Shown in pieces: positions 17,432-27,620 of a stretch of DNA of 64,000 nucleotides. Both the position numbers and the translations under genes were made by a program. The DNA is from Jaminaea rosea (lineage: Eukaryota; Basidiomycota; Exobasidiomycetes; Microstromatales). Below the pieces are notes generated by a model. It saw nothing but the letters and a program-made list of their open reading frames with translations, ran no database searches and was not told the DNA's origin. The DNA is taken from contig NW_020289979.1 of the NCBI RefSeq assembly GCF_003144245.1, positions 124,001-188,000 on the forward strand, given 5' to 3'. Within the stretch, counting starts at the first letter, position 1; each line of letters starts with the position of its first letter.

Positions 17432-20400
17432 ATGTTCTCCCTTCCCTCCCTGGGAGGCATTCTTAATCCTTCAGGAGGCCCTTCAGTAGACTCAATCCGC
17501 TTCAAGACAGATCGGGTCAATGGCATCGCCCGCCTGTACAGCGAACAAGTCCCTGCTTCGGAGCATCGCTTCTACTCTTCGATCCTCACGCATTTCCACT
17601 CCACGTCACATGCCTTTGATACTTTCTCGGTCAAGGATGCTCGACAGATTAGGGATCGACAGCCGGAGAACTTCAGGACGCTCTTGATACTGTTGACTCT
17701 GCACCTTGAGAGCTTGAAGCGGGATGAGAGGTTTGTGCCCAGACCGGGTACAGCGGCTGCGACGGCGGCGGCAGCTGCTGGTGAACTTGATGGAGAAGAG
17801 GGGGGGATGGTAGCTGGCTTTACGGCTGGGCTAGGCAAGTGGGCCTCGGTGCCCTTCGGAGGGGCAGCAGCCGGCTCAAGTCGAGTACAGCCCCGCAATC
17901 GTACAAAAGAGGCCCTCAATTGTGCCAGGCTCCTCGCGAGGCTGCTTCCTGTGCTCATGGAGGATGCTGGTGGGCCAGGCGCCGTCAAGGATGAGAGATT
18001 CACATCAATACTTGAAGAGGACGTGCTGTGGACGAGACACAGAGTCGCCGAGCAGCAAGATGAAGACCCAGCGGCTGCTGCGGTCGCCCAGCTCGCTGAT
18101 CAAACGCAGGATCAATTTGTCATCGACGACGACGAGGAGGAGGCCGATGCTTCGAAAGACCCCCTCACTTCCCAGGCTGGCCCCTCATCCTCAGAAGTAC
18201 AACCAGCAGAAGCGCCCCTCCAAGAGCCTCTTGCCGAACGCCTAATCCACCTCAGCCTCGACTTCCTCTTCTTCCCCGGCTTCACCCTCCCTCACCTGTC
18301 CCAGGACGAAGAAGAAGATTCGCCAGACGGGTCACGCGTCCATCCCACCATCTGGAGCAAAGGAGTCGGATCATCAGTCGACCTCCCCGGCACCACAAGA
18401 CAACATGTTGCGCATCGCATTGACTTCCTGCGACTGCTCCTCGTGCTACTGAGCAAAGCGGTCTATGTGCCCCCGCCAGCCCAAGAGGGGTTCAGGGACC
18501 GCGCGTTGGAGTTTGCGTGCACGAGTCTGAGTAGAACGATCAGCTTACCGCTGCTCTGCTCGTTGCTGAACGCTGCTTGTGCGGATACTGGGAATGCGGG
18601 GGGATGGAGTCTGTTGCCTGGCTTCGCGGCAGGGGGATCACCTGGCTCTCATGAGGCAGAGGGCGGCAAGGAGATGCTCAGAGCTCTATCACTGCAACTT
18701 TTGGCCGTCCTGCTTGACTGGCAGCCGCAGCTCTCCGCTAAGGAGGGGAACAGTCTCGATGTGTCCTCTCAGCAGACAGATGGGGATGCTACATCGGACA
18801 CCCTCAACGTCCGTCCCGACCTGAGCCGTACAGTCTCCACCGCGTCATCCTCCTCGACCGTCGCGCCAGCCGGAGCGGGCACTACTTCTTCCTCGTCCTC
18901 TCTGGGAGCAAATCAATTTACCTACTGGCTCTCCAAGATTCACCGGCCAGCAGACCTGTCCCTCCTCTCCTCGCGACTCTTTACCCTTTTGCGCCCAGCC
19001 GCCAGCTCTGCCTCGGCCTCCGGCTCTGGAGGTTCCGCCTTCAACCTTCCCGGCGTCATCACCGCAGCCTCCAGCAGTGCAGCAGCCTTTGTGACCGGCG
19101 GAAGTGGTATCAACTCGACACATGGCATCTACCACCATTCACCCGAGGCGCTCACGGTCCTGTGGCGTCTCCTCATGCACACCCCTAAATTCCGAACTCA
19201 CGTCCTCACCGACCCCTTGCGAGCCCCTACCCTGCTCGGTATCCTCCTCTCCCACGCCCTGCTGGGGAAAGACTCCCCACCTTCGCACGGCATGGTACGG
19301 CTGAGCCTGTTCAGTCTACAAGACATTTCCTCACATCCAGGATTTGGGGAGCAAATAGCAAAGGCTGGATCGCAGCAACATTGCCAATTGCCAGGGAAGG
19401 TGGTGGGCGCCAATCCTTTGCTCGCGGGTGGAGCTGGTGGACTGCAAAGTGCCCGATCCGCGGGAGACGTACTAGTCTCAGCGTGCCACGCCTTGGTCGC
19501 GACGAGGGGCATGGGCTCCTCAGGCCTTGCGTTGGCCCCCTCGGTGCTCATCGCACTAGCCAACATAGCTCCGTCTCTGACCTCGCTGAGCGTGGCAAGT
19601 GCAGCCAAGCTCGGCCTCCTCCTCGCGCATGTCTCTCGCCCCGCATTCCTGCTGGCAGACGAGGGTCACCCGCGCTTAGCCTTCTTTGTGCTCGAGGCGT
19701 GCAACGCGATATTGGTCAACGAGGACGAAAACAAAGTCAAAGGAAATGCCAATGTGGTGTATAGCTTGCTGGGGAGGCAGAGAGAGGTAGCAAGGCTGCG
19801 TGGCTTTTCCCTGCGCAAGGGTTTGGCGGAGATTCAGGAGAGTCGCGGTGGGTTGGGCACGGACAGCGCCATCGGCGAGGGAGGAGGGACGCCGCAGCCG
19901 CTCTCGGCGGAGGAGGAGAAGGCGAGGCTCAAGGCACAAGAGGTACAGCCTGTGATAGGGCAGACGGGTGAGGCCGAGGCTGAGGCCGCTCCATCGGCAC
20001 CGAGCGAGAAGGCGCTGGGTAAAGCTAGGAGCGCGGAGGTTGACGGCGAAGGCGCAACGGTGCCACAAGTCGGTGGAGCAACAGCGGCAGGATCGTCTTC
20101 ACAAGACTCCACCGCAGTCCAGAGCACCGAGCCACTGTCCCACCTCTCCTCTCAGGACCTGGCCGCCCTCTGCTCATCTCTCTCCCTCTCCAATCCACGC
20201 ACAGGCTTCACCCCCACAGAAGCCTGGGTAGAAAGCTGGGCCCCGCATCTTCCCCTGGGCCCGCTGGCTGCCCTGCACGACGATGCGACGCTCCGAGCCG
20301 GGATCGAAGAAAGGAGCAAGCAGGGCGGTGCAGCAGAAGCGGTTCGCTGGCTCAAGAGCGACCAGGCTGACGTGAGGGGGATTGCGCTCCGTGGGCTGGG

Positions 20401-20731
20401 TGGAGGGACTACAGAGGCTCCGCAGCCCGTGCGTAGACCCTTCCGCTGGACTCCTGCCGTCAGCGTCTGGCTCAGGAGCTATATCTGGGGAGCAGTCTAC
20501 CTCCTGCAAGCACTGCCGTACAGCCTTTGGCCACAGGAAGGTGTCAGACTATTCGTCTTGGTGGGGCAGGGGCAGGGATTGAAGGGGGAGCACAGAGGGA
20601 CGGGCAAGAAAGTAGTGACCGGGGAGGCTGCGCAGGACAATGGTGGTCAACCACCTGCGGATGCAGATAGAGAGGGGAAAGAGGGGCGCGAGGCTGATGG
20701 GCAGCCAAGCAAGGGGTCGATTGAAGTCTAA
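17432..20731 (+). CDS. HID1-domain protein (Golgi/dense-core trafficking family)
   Basis: Intronless, 1099 residues, of the Hid-1 family (metazoan HID1, yeast Ecm30-like, S. pombe Ftp105-like proteins), peripheral Golgi/trans-Golgi factors in membrane traffic and, in S. pombe, anchors of a deubiquitinase. Family landmarks in order: SIRFKTDRVNGIARL near the N-terminus; FDTFSVKDARQIRDRQPEN; NCARLLARLLPVLMED; LAERLIHLSLDFLFFPGFTL; QFTYWLSKIHRPADL; HGMVRLSLFSLQDISSHPGFG; NANVVYSLLGRQREV (cf. SNLVYAIIRKR in human HID1); and C-terminal WLRSYIWGAVYLLQ near residue 1025. Low-complexity Ser/Ala loops enlarge it. Unlike animal HID1, which starts MG and is N-myristoylated, this protein starts MFSLPSLGG. 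Molecular activity of the family is still poorly defined. Confidence 0.85.
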   Translation: MFSLPSLGGILNPSGGPSVDSIRFKTDRVNGIARLYSEQVPASEHRFYSSILTHFHSTSHAFDTFSVKDARQIRDRQPENFRTLLILLTLHLESLKRDERFVPRPGTAAATAAAAAGELDGEEGGMVAGFTAGLGKWASVPFGGAAAGSSRVQPRNRTKEALNCARLLARLLPVLMEDAGGPGAVKDERFTSILEEDVLWTRHRVAEQQDEDPAAAAVAQLADQTQDQFVIDDDEEEADASKDPLTSQAGPSSSEVQPAEAPLQEPLAERLIHLSLDFLFFPGFTLPHLSQDEEEDSPDGSRVHPTIWSKGVGSSVDLPGTTRQHVAHRIDFLRLLLVLLSKAVYVPPPAQEGFRDRALEFACTSLSRTISLPLLCSLLNAACADTGNAGGWSLLPGFAAGGSPGSHEAEGGKEMLRALSLQLLAVLLDWQPQLSAKEGNSLDVSSQQTDGDATSDTLNVRPDLSRTVSTASSSSTVAPAGAGTTSSSSSLGANQFTYWLSKIHRPADLSLLSSRLFTLLRPAASSASASGSGGSAFNLPGVITAASSSAAAFVTGGSGINSTHGIYHHSPEALTVLWRLLMHTPKFRTHVLTDPLRAPTLLGILLSHALLGKDSPPSHGMVRLSLFSLQDISSHPGFGEQIAKAGSQQHCQLPGKVVGANPLLAGGAGGLQSARSAGDVLVSACHALVATRGMGSSGLALAPSVLIALANIAPSLTSLSVASAAKLGLLLAHVSRPAFLLADEGHPRLAFFVLEACNAILVNEDENKVKGNANVVYSLLGRQREVARLRGFSLRKGLAEIQESRGGLGTDSAIGEGGGTPQPLSAEEEKARLKAQEVQPVIGQTGEAEAEAAPSAPSEKALGKARSAEVDGEGATVPQVGGATAAGSSSQDSTAVQSTEPLSHLSSQDLAALCSSLSLSNPRTGFTPTEAWVESWAPHLPLGPLAALHDDATLRAGIEERSKQGGAAEAVRWLKSDQADVRGIALRGLGGGTTEAPQPVRRPFRWTPAVSVWLRSYIWGAVYLLQALPYSLWPQEGVRLFVLVGQGQGLKGEHRGTGKKVVTGEAAQDNGGQPPADADREGKEGREADGQPSKGSIEV

Positions 20732-21053
20732 ATGCCATCTTGCTTGCTCTTTGCCCTACATCTGCTCTGATTCAGTCAGAACCTCCTCTCTTTCTCACCA
20801 GCGCGAGAGTCGGAAGACGCTGATGTCATTGACCTCACGAGCAGGCGCATCATTGACGCCTTGATTTACGAAAGAGAAGGACGCAGCGCAAAATCGCCTG
20901 CCGCGTCGCGTTGAGTCGGTCGAGTCGAATCGTATAGATGAGTCTGATGCCCGCGCTCTTAATTCCTGTCCCTTGCCTGACCCTCCGTCGCCCACACTGC
21001 CTGGCATTATGGCTGGCTTCCCTCTACCTTTGCTTTCTCTCCCTCCCCGAGCC
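20732..21053. other. Convergent 3' intergenic region (HID1 / PWWP protein)
   Basis: 322 bp between two opposing stop codons, expected to hold both 3' UTRs and polyadenylation signals. No hairpin, repeat or convincing ORF was found. Confidence 0.45.
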
Positions 21054-22554
21054 TCACGCCGACCCATTGACCGGCGCGGACTCGACCACAGGCGCAGCAG
21101 TATCAGGAGCAGGTGCGGAGTCGGCGGTCGAGTGGAGCTGTGTTGGCTCATCGTCCTTGAGCTCCGTCAAATCGCCGACATCCGCGCTCGCGCTCGCGTC
21201 CGCTGGTGCTGGCGCGGATGCTGCGCTCTGACTCCCGTTCCCATTCGTACCCTCCGTCTTCGCCTCTGCAGCCTTTGTCTCCCCAATGGCGGGAGACGCA
21301 GCTGATCCACCAGCCTGCACGGCATTCCATTTGTTGACGAGCGCCTCTGCCCTCTGCTTGAAGTGGTGAACCTCGTCGAGGGGAACGGAGGAGAGGCCAA
21401 TGATCTTGCGCATGACCTTGCCGATCTTGGTGGCTTTGAGTTGCTCGGAGGTGATATCTGCTGACTCAACCGTGCTGAAGATAGTGTGCCTGTGAGGGAG
21501 CAAGGGTAAGAAGGGCGACGTGAGTCTCAAAGGACGAAGACGCAAGCTTCTTATGACTCATCGCCGCTACTCACTGGTCCTTCACGTCCTCCTCGTTGGC
21601 GGCTCGATCCTTTGGCAAGAAGGCGCGTTGCAGGGAGTGACGCCAGTTGCGCACCTTCTTGGTGTCCTCATCGAGCTCTCCGGCCTCCCCGTCATCCTCA
21701 CCAGCAGCGCCTGCCGACTTGCGCGCTGCACCGCCTGAGACGGGAGCCGCAGCCTTGCTGCTTCCACTTGCCGGCTCCGTCTTTGCCTTCTTACTCTTGC
21801 TAGCCGTAGACGGCTTGGCAGGAGCTGCCCTCTTCTTCTTGGATGCGCCAGAAGCTGGCTTCTCGGGCTTCAACTCGTCATCATCCTCGAGCTGATCCTG
21901 GTTCTCTTGCGCCTCCATCTCTGCCTCTTCCCTCGCTCGCTCCGCCTCGAGAACGACTGCATCCGTCTCCTTGATCCACTCCTCTGGAGCTGAGCCGATC
22001 TTGTAAGCTTCCTTGAGCTCGCCATCTTTGCGGTGAGAGTCTTCGGCGTAGGCGCGACATTCGTCGCGAGTAAGAAGAGTGAGGTCGCGATGTCCGGGGA
22101 AGTGGCTGGGAGTAGGCGGACAAGGGGAGAGGAAGGAGGTGAGCGATGATGCACGCGCCCGATGTTTGGAACACGCGCTGGGTGCTCACTAGTCTGCTTT
22201 AGGGAAGAAGCGAATGATGAATTTGTCCTTGGGCTTCTCGCGTTGGACATCTCGCGGCACCTGTTCACCACCGACGAGCTGAGCAAGGGGGAGGATGAGG
22301 CACGAAGTCAGCATGGCGTGCTTTGAGGCCTGCATCCGCACGCGCAGCGATACTGACCACGCCAGGCCATGCTGGGAATCCCCTGATCTTGGCCAAAACT
22401 ACGTCGCCGACCTTGCTGAAGAGCGCACGCGAAGGGAGCAAAGGTAGGACGCGGGTCAGCCTGGGCGCGGCTCAGCATCCTTAGGAGCGCGCAAATCAGC
22501 TCACAACTGGTGATGGTTGTTGGAGGAGCCCTTGGACGATGAGCCGCCTGCCAT
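21054..22554 (-). CDS. PWWP domain protein with C-terminal IBD/TFIIS-N-like domain
   Basis: Five exons (22505-22554, 22358-22415, 22190-22278, 21575-22105, 21054-21489) with introns of 89, 79, 84 and 85 nt; all junctions keep phase and give 387 residues. Residues 17-75 form a PWWP domain (FKVGDVVLAKIRGFPAWPGV, then FIIRFFPKADYHF across two introns), a reader of methylated H3K36 on nucleosomes. A Lys/Ala/Ser-rich basic linker with DNA-binding character follows. Residues about 216-300 (RNWRHSLQRAFL, then EQLKATKIGKVMRKI and FKQRAEALVNKWN) resemble the helical bundle of LEDGF's integrase-binding domain and the TFIIS N-terminal domain, a docking module for transcription factors. The domain order equals that of LEDGF/HDGF2; fungal Pdp3-type PWWP proteins are likely relatives. 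The last 90 residues are disordered, Ala/Asp-rich. Confidence 0.88.
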
Positions 22555-23351
22555 GACGAAAGGCGATTGAGTGGTAGGAAGGCTAGAGGTGGTGCGGAGG
22601 GTCCCTTTTCTGGAAGCGGATATGGCAATCTCTTCCTTCGAAGATTGCGATTGGTCTGCCTTGGATGAATGAGCGGACCGAGCCGGGGGGATGCGAAAGA
22701 CTTGCTGCTTGGCCTATCAGGAGCAACCAGCTTGCTTCGACGCGACGTGAACTCGAGATCAGATTGTGGAGTGGTTGATTGTAGTGGGTGGATGAGAAGG
22801 AAGGAGCGAGTGCAAGTGCGTGCATCGACGCAACCAGGCCGGCACCCGCCCGCTCCGCTCTCCAATCCATCCACGCGCGCCGCGCCCCTTCGCCTTTGCT
22901 CCTGCTCGAGACGCGAGGCGCCGAGGCGGAGAGGCGGAGAGGCGGAGAGGCGGGACAGGCGGCGCATCACCAGGGCCAGGTGGTCACGCTCAGGGAGCCA
23001 GAGCCAAGACAGCCAGCGAGGAGAAAGCAGGCCAGAAGAGGCACAGCCACCGATGGTCAATGACGATCACGACGCGGCGAGGCCGGTAGCAGCTACTACG
23101 AAGATGGGCGACCCTGGATGCTATCTCGACACGGCGACCACCATCAGCTTGTGGAACAAGGCAGGAGAGACGGTCTCGCCCGAGTCACATCGGAACACAG
23201 AGCTTCCATTGCGAGGCATTGACAACTACGCGCATTGCAGATACGAGTGGGTGAAGAAGAGCAAAACAAGTCAAGAAAGCGACGCCAGCGCCTATGGATA
23301 CAGAAGTCGAAGAGAGATCTCAGTTGAAAGTCCTTGTGCAGACGCCCCCGG
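22555..23351. other. Intergenic: upstream of PWWP gene, downstream of kinesin
   Basis: 797 bp between two tandem minus-strand genes. It contains the PWWP gene promoter, a purine-rich minisatellite (see separate entry) and overlapping plus-strand ORFs up to 240 codons that arise from GC-rich composition and show no family features. Confidence 0.4.
22917..22962. repeat. Short GGCGGAGA tandem repeat
   Basis: An 8-bp unit GGCGGAGA is repeated about three times in a row and flanked by degenerate copies (AGGCGCCGA, GGCGGGACAGGCGG). Strand-asymmetric purine tract, about 360 bp upstream of the PWWP protein start codon. Confidence 0.8.
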
Positions 23352-26300
23352 TCAGATGTACCAATCCCTACTCGCCCTCTCCCCCTCCTGACCGGCAAAA
23401 CGACTCGCCCCATGAGCGCGCTTCGGGCTCTCCAAAAGCTCCCTAGTCCTCTCATCGACCCTCGGGCTCGCACCGCTCTTGAGACGTTCCAGCTCATGCT
23501 CGATCGTGACACGGGGGCGCTGCTTGCGCGGCGTGGTGTTCATGCTGCCTTCGGGCACGGGTAGAGGGTCCGGCTGAACATTCCCCCACAGCCCTGAGCC
23601 CTTGGTGGGGGAAGAAGGGGCAGTCAAGCCTAGCCCGGCGTTGGAGCTCGAGCTGCCCGGAGGACGATTGAACGTGTGCGCTCCGTAGTACGGTGCAGAA
23701 CCGATTGGCATCATGCTGCCAGCGCGGGGCTTGGCATCCTTCGATTGCGAGGGCGAGTCGACTAGGAAAGCGCTGCGTCGCTTGAGGAAGTCGTCATTCT
23801 TCATTGCGGCGCTGCGCGGGAGGGAGGCAGGGGCTTGTTGGGACGCGGAGGCAGCCGAGTGCCGAGGAGGCGTTGCTCCATTCGAGGCACGGCCACTGCT
23901 GCTATGGAGTGGGGTAGAGCCACGGAGACCCCTCGTCGCCTTCGATTTGATCGCAAGCTGAGCGGGGGTCTTGTTCTCCAGATCTGCCTCGCCCATCGGA
24001 GGGGTAGGCAGCTCTTTGCCCGTGGCGACCGCGTTGTTCTCTTCCATCAGCATCCTGATGATTTCCTGTTGTTCGCCCATCTTTGCCTGCCATTGCGCCA
24101 CACTGGCCTCCAAGTCGCCCATCATGTTGCGTTGCGCTTGGATGACGGAGTTGAGGCGAGCCACCTCTTCGCGCTCGTTGCGCAGTGCAGCTTCCAGAAG
24201 AGGATCGGATGAGGCTGCTGCTGAGGAAGAGGTGGAGGAGGTGGCATTGGAAGGCGAGGCGAGGGCGAGGGCGGGAAGAGTTGCGTTTGCTGAAGAGGAG
24301 GGTGGTGAAGGAAGTCCAGGACGAGTGTAGCGTCGATATTCCCGGAGAGAGCCGCCACGTTGCAGAGAGAAGGGTACAGAGGAAGCTGCCTTGGTTGGCG
24401 TCGTAGCCAGAGCCTCCCGCAAACGGCTTGGGCTTGATGGAACGGTGACGCGAGCTTCTCGTAGCTGCTGCTCCAGCGTCGCGATCCGTGCAGCGTGGTC
24501 GCACGATGGAGGCGCTGGCATTGGCGCAGCTTCCCTGTCCTTGATCAGCTTCTCCCTTTTCGCAAGATCTCGCTGTAGCCGGTCCATCTCTTCAGCGCGA
24601 GCTTCGGCCTCGGCCTCACGCTGCTTTGCCCGCTCCTCCCTCTCTTTGAGCCTGCCCTCCCTATCGCCATCAGGTGAAAGCTTCTTGCCTGCTGCCATGT
24701 TGGGCGACTTGAGCCCGGCCTGCTCTTTTGCCCTCGCCTCGCGCACCAGCTCATCAAACTCGTTCTGCACAACCTCTTCGTCCGACTCAGGACGCTTAGA
24801 CAGCTTGAGTTCCGCCTCTGAAAGCTTGCGGCGCTCCTCCTCCAGCTCCGCGGCTGTGCTGGCCAAACGGGTGGTACGCGAGCCCAGATCCTCTTCCAGG
24901 GCGCGCCGCTGAGTCTGCAGCTTCTTGAGCTCAGCATCGTGGCTTGCCTGTTGAGACGCAAGCTCTTCGCCGCCCTTACGTCGCTCCGTGCTCAAGTCGG
25001 CTATGGCTGTGGCGAGGCGATTCGAGCTCTCCCTGAGCTCCTCCTTCAGCATGCGAAGCTCAGTGCGCAGCTCCTCCATCTCTGCATCCCTGCCCTTGCC
25101 TGCATCCACAGCCTCTTGACCTTCACGGCCCAACCGCTCCACCTCTGCCCGCAGCTTCTCCTCAGCCGCCTTTCTCTCTGACTCTGCCGCTTCAAAGTGC
25201 TTCTCCCTCTCCTGAAGCGTCGTCTTCACCTCCGCCACACGGGCCTGCCACGCCTCGACCTCCTTCTCTAGCGCCTCCTCGGAACGGGCCTTGGACTCGA
25301 GGGCCTGTGCAAGGTTGCGACGAAGGCTCGCTAGCTCTGCCTCGAGAGCGAACGGCTTGGGGCGGGACGATGATGATACGGAAGGTTCCTCTTCGAGCGA
25401 GTCGCTCGTACTGCGCTGCAACTTTGAGGCTGCGCACATTCGTTTGTGTGGTGAGCTTGGACGTGAGGGGGTACCGGGTGTGCCGAATTCGGAAACACGT
25501 CCACGGGGTCGAGGTGGCGTGCTTGGCGGCATCGTTTTGCCAGCATTGTCGCCCACGGATTTGCCGGTGAGAATCAGCTTCGTGAGATGCTCCATTTGCG
25601 CGCGGAGCTCTGACTTTTGCCTCGTCATGTCCACTACTTCCTCCTCCGCGGCTCGACGACGCGCCTCCACGTCACGCAGCGAGGAGTCGTCGCTGCCGCC
25701 GCTGCTACTCCTCGGGATAGCAGCAGGCTCCTCTAGCCTTGCCCTCAGCTTCTCAACTTCCCGCTTGTACCTTCTCAGCAACGCCTCACTCGCCCCGTCT
25801 CCCTCGCCAATCTCTCCCTTCTTGGCGTGCAACTTGATCATCTTGCACCTCCTCCCAAACTTGAGCGTGCTCAATCCTTCCACCGCATGCTGAGCGAGGG
25901 GTGACATGGTGAGAAGCACAGCCACACGCGCATTGCCCGACAGTGAAGTCTGGAGAAGACGCGTGAGCTTCGAGTCGCGATAGGGGATGTGCGCCGCCGC
26001 GGCTGGATTGGCGGCGGAGGCTGAGAGTTTTGAGATGACCGATCCCAGAGTAAGAAGTGATTTGTTGATGAAGGCACCCTCTTTGCGGCGCTCCTTCTCC
26101 GTTGCGGCGCGCTCACTGCCAGCCAGATCAATGAGGTTGAGCGCACTGACCCGTACGCCGTCCCCGCCTTCCTTGCTTCGGCTCTCGATTGTGACTGTAG
26201 CAACGCAGTGACTTCGCGAGGAGCGCTCATTCCAGTCCGTAGCCGCTTGATGACGTGCCGCTTGGCCGCGCTCGAGAAGGGAGAGGATGTCCGCGGGCGA

Positions 26301-27293
26301 GGTGACGAGCTCCTCGCGCAGCCCTGCAATAGTGACCCGGCCAGAGGAAGGGTGCTCCTGAATGCGCAGCGTTGTACCTCCATCCGCCCGGTGTGCGTAG
26401 CCTCCTTTCGTGGGGGATGCAGGGCGATTGGTAGCAGTAGTGGCGGATACCGACGCCATACTAGCCGAGCTGGGCAGCCCGACGAGAAGGTCTCGCAAGC
26501 TCTCATTGTAGATCTCGAGGTACGATACGCGGAGCAAGAATTCGCGGTCGGCTTCTTTGCCAACGCAATCGAAGACCTCATCGATCGCGCGGCCGATGAC
26601 ACCCTTGTCGCCTCCTCCGCCTGACATGGTGAACGTCTTTCCCGAGCCGGTCTGGCCGTAGGCGAAGACCGTGCCATTGTAGCCTTGCACAGCTCCCTTG
26701 ACTACGGGCGAGATATGGCCGGTGTAAAGTGATTCAAGAGAAGAGGTGGAGGGAGGAAGGATCGAGTCGAACGTGAATTTGTACGTGTCTTTGTCTGAGC
26801 TCTTTGGGGGCGCAGCCTCAGAGATGAAGCTGGAAGAGGCTGACGGGGCTACGCCCGGTGCAGAGGAGGAGCCGCCGCGCTTGGCGATGGAGGGGTGATC
26901 AGGAGTGGCTTCGATGGTTGAGGTGGAGTCGGTCAGCTTCCATGAGTCTCCGTCTGAGGAAGATGCCGCAGCTGGAGCAGGGCGAACACGGACGCATACA
27001 ACTACGTTGCTGGCTGCCGCAGATGGGCCGGCTTCCTCGTCGTCGTCGTCGTCGTCGTCGAGGCCAAGAAGAGTGTCGTTGCCCGTCGGCGTGGCCATGC
27101 CGTCATTTTCTTCGTCGTCGTCATTGCGTGTGGTGTTGGCAATGGATTCATCGGCGACAGCAGACTCGTCGGCCTCGATCATCGAAGGCGAGACTCGCAG
27201 CGGCGTCGCTTTTGTAACCATCTTGGCGGCGGTCGTCTTGGCTGGCGACGAGGGCGCCGATTTGACCTTTGCTTTGGCCTTTGCCTTTGCCAT
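23352..27293 (-). CDS. Kinesin motor protein, kinesin-7 (CENP-E/KIP2)-like
   Basis: Intronless, 1313 residues from MAKAKAKAKVK. A Lys/Ala-rich and acidic N-terminal extension (residues 1-94, with a poly-Asp run near 79-85) precedes an N-terminal motor domain (95-490). Motor motifs: VCVRVRPAP, GQTGSGKTFTM (P-loop 213-220), NERSSRSH (switch I, 355-362), LIDLAGSER (switch II, 389-395), and IPYRDSKLTRLLQTSLSGNA. The neck and long Glu/Arg-rich coiled coil (about 530-1010) imply a dimer. The tail is Ser/Pro-rich, with clustered SP/TP sites (PSSP, TPPRP, SPTKG) that suggest Cdk or MAP kinase control. Motor-domain character (GRRCKMIK neck, class length) fits the kinesin-7 group, plus-end directed microtubule motors acting in mitosis or microtubule dynamics; the subclass is inferred. 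An upstream in-frame Met (27416) would add 41 unconserved residues. Confidence 0.88.
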   Translation of the reverse strand: MAKAKAKAKVKSAPSSPAKTTAAKMVTKATPLRVSPSMIEADESAVADESIANTTRNDDDEENDGMATPTGNDTLLGLDDDDDDDEEAGPSAAASNVVVCVRVRPAPAAASSSDGDSWKLTDSTSTIEATPDHPSIAKRGGSSSAPGVAPSASSSFISEAAPPKSSDKDTYKFTFDSILPPSTSSLESLYTGHISPVVKGAVQGYNGTVFAYGQTGSGKTFTMSGGGGDKGVIGRAIDEVFDCVGKEADREFLLRVSYLEIYNESLRDLLVGLPSSASMASVSATTATNRPASPTKGGYAHRADGGTTLRIQEHPSSGRVTIAGLREELVTSPADILSLLERGQAARHQAATDWNERSSRSHCVATVTIESRSKEGGDGVRVSALNLIDLAGSERAATEKERRKEGAFINKSLLTLGSVISKLSASAANPAAAAHIPYRDSKLTRLLQTSLSGNARVAVLLTMSPLAQHAVEGLSTLKFGRRCKMIKLHAKKGEIGEGDGASEALLRRYKREVEKLRARLEEPAAIPRSSSGGSDDSSLRDVEARRRAAEEEVVDMTRQKSELRAQMEHLTKLILTGKSVGDNAGKTMPPSTPPRPRGRVSEFGTPGTPSRPSSPHKRMCAASKLQRSTSDSLEEEPSVSSSSRPKPFALEAELASLRRNLAQALESKARSEEALEKEVEAWQARVAEVKTTLQEREKHFEAAESERKAAEEKLRAEVERLGREGQEAVDAGKGRDAEMEELRTELRMLKEELRESSNRLATAIADLSTERRKGGEELASQQASHDAELKKLQTQRRALEEDLGSRTTRLASTAAELEEERRKLSEAELKLSKRPESDEEVVQNEFDELVREARAKEQAGLKSPNMAAGKKLSPDGDREGRLKEREERAKQREAEAEARAEEMDRLQRDLAKREKLIKDREAAPMPAPPSCDHAARIATLEQQLREARVTVPSSPSRLREALATTPTKAASSVPFSLQRGGSLREYRRYTRPGLPSPPSSSANATLPALALASPSNATSSTSSSAAASSDPLLEAALRNEREEVARLNSVIQAQRNMMGDLEASVAQWQAKMGEQQEIIRMLMEENNAVATGKELPTPPMGEADLENKTPAQLAIKSKATRGLRGSTPLHSSSGRASNGATPPRHSAASASQQAPASLPRSAAMKNDDFLKRRSAFLVDSPSQSKDAKPRAGSMMPIGSAPYYGAHTFNRPPGSSSSNAGLGLTAPSSPTKGSGLWGNVQPDPLPVPEGSMNTTPRKQRPRVTIEHELERLKSGASPRVDERTRELLESPKRAHGASRFAGQEGERASRDWYI

Positions 27294-27620
27294 GTTGGCA
27301 GGTGTGGATGCGAGGAAGGAAGGTGATCGGATGGCTACTCGAATGGATGCGAGAGGAGGGATGATTAGGAGCAAGACGCCTTTGATGCTTTTGTGGAGTC
27401 GCGAGTGGATTCCCACTCAACCAACACCGACCGCCTCGCGCCCTCTTCCCGCGATGCCTGCTCGACGCGTGGCGCAGAGGCAGAGGCGAGTGTTGGATTC
27501 GACCACGTGAGCGGGACAAAGGAAAGGCTTTCGCCGAGGAGCGCCAGGCCCTGCTTTGCCTCTCTTTCTTCCGACTTGTTCACCTTCGCAGACCTCATCA
27601 CTGCTTCACTTTGCACCAAC
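27294..27620. promoter_or_regulatory. Divergent promoter, kinesin / CHY zinc finger gene
   Basis: 327 bp between start codons. One ACGCGT (MluI cell-cycle box core) lies near 27465, about 175 bp upstream of the kinesin start; a single 6-mer in GC-rich DNA is weak evidence. Both neighbouring reading frames can be extended into this region on either strand, which makes automatic start prediction likely to overshoot. Confidence 0.4.

Noticed and set aside
22669-23391. 240-codon plus-strand open frame between PWWP gene and kinesin
   Set aside because: Arg-rich low-complexity product, runs through the GGCGGAGA repeat and into the kinesin 3' end; no domain resemblance.
27462-27472. ACGCGT as a cell-cycle (MBF) site for the kinesin gene
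   Set aside because: A single 6-mer in GC-rich DNA is expected by chance; no cluster.
27393-27620. 76-codon N-terminal extension of the CHY zinc finger protein
   Set aside because: Overlaps the short divergent promoter, and the zinc finger begins right at the downstream Met as in the family.
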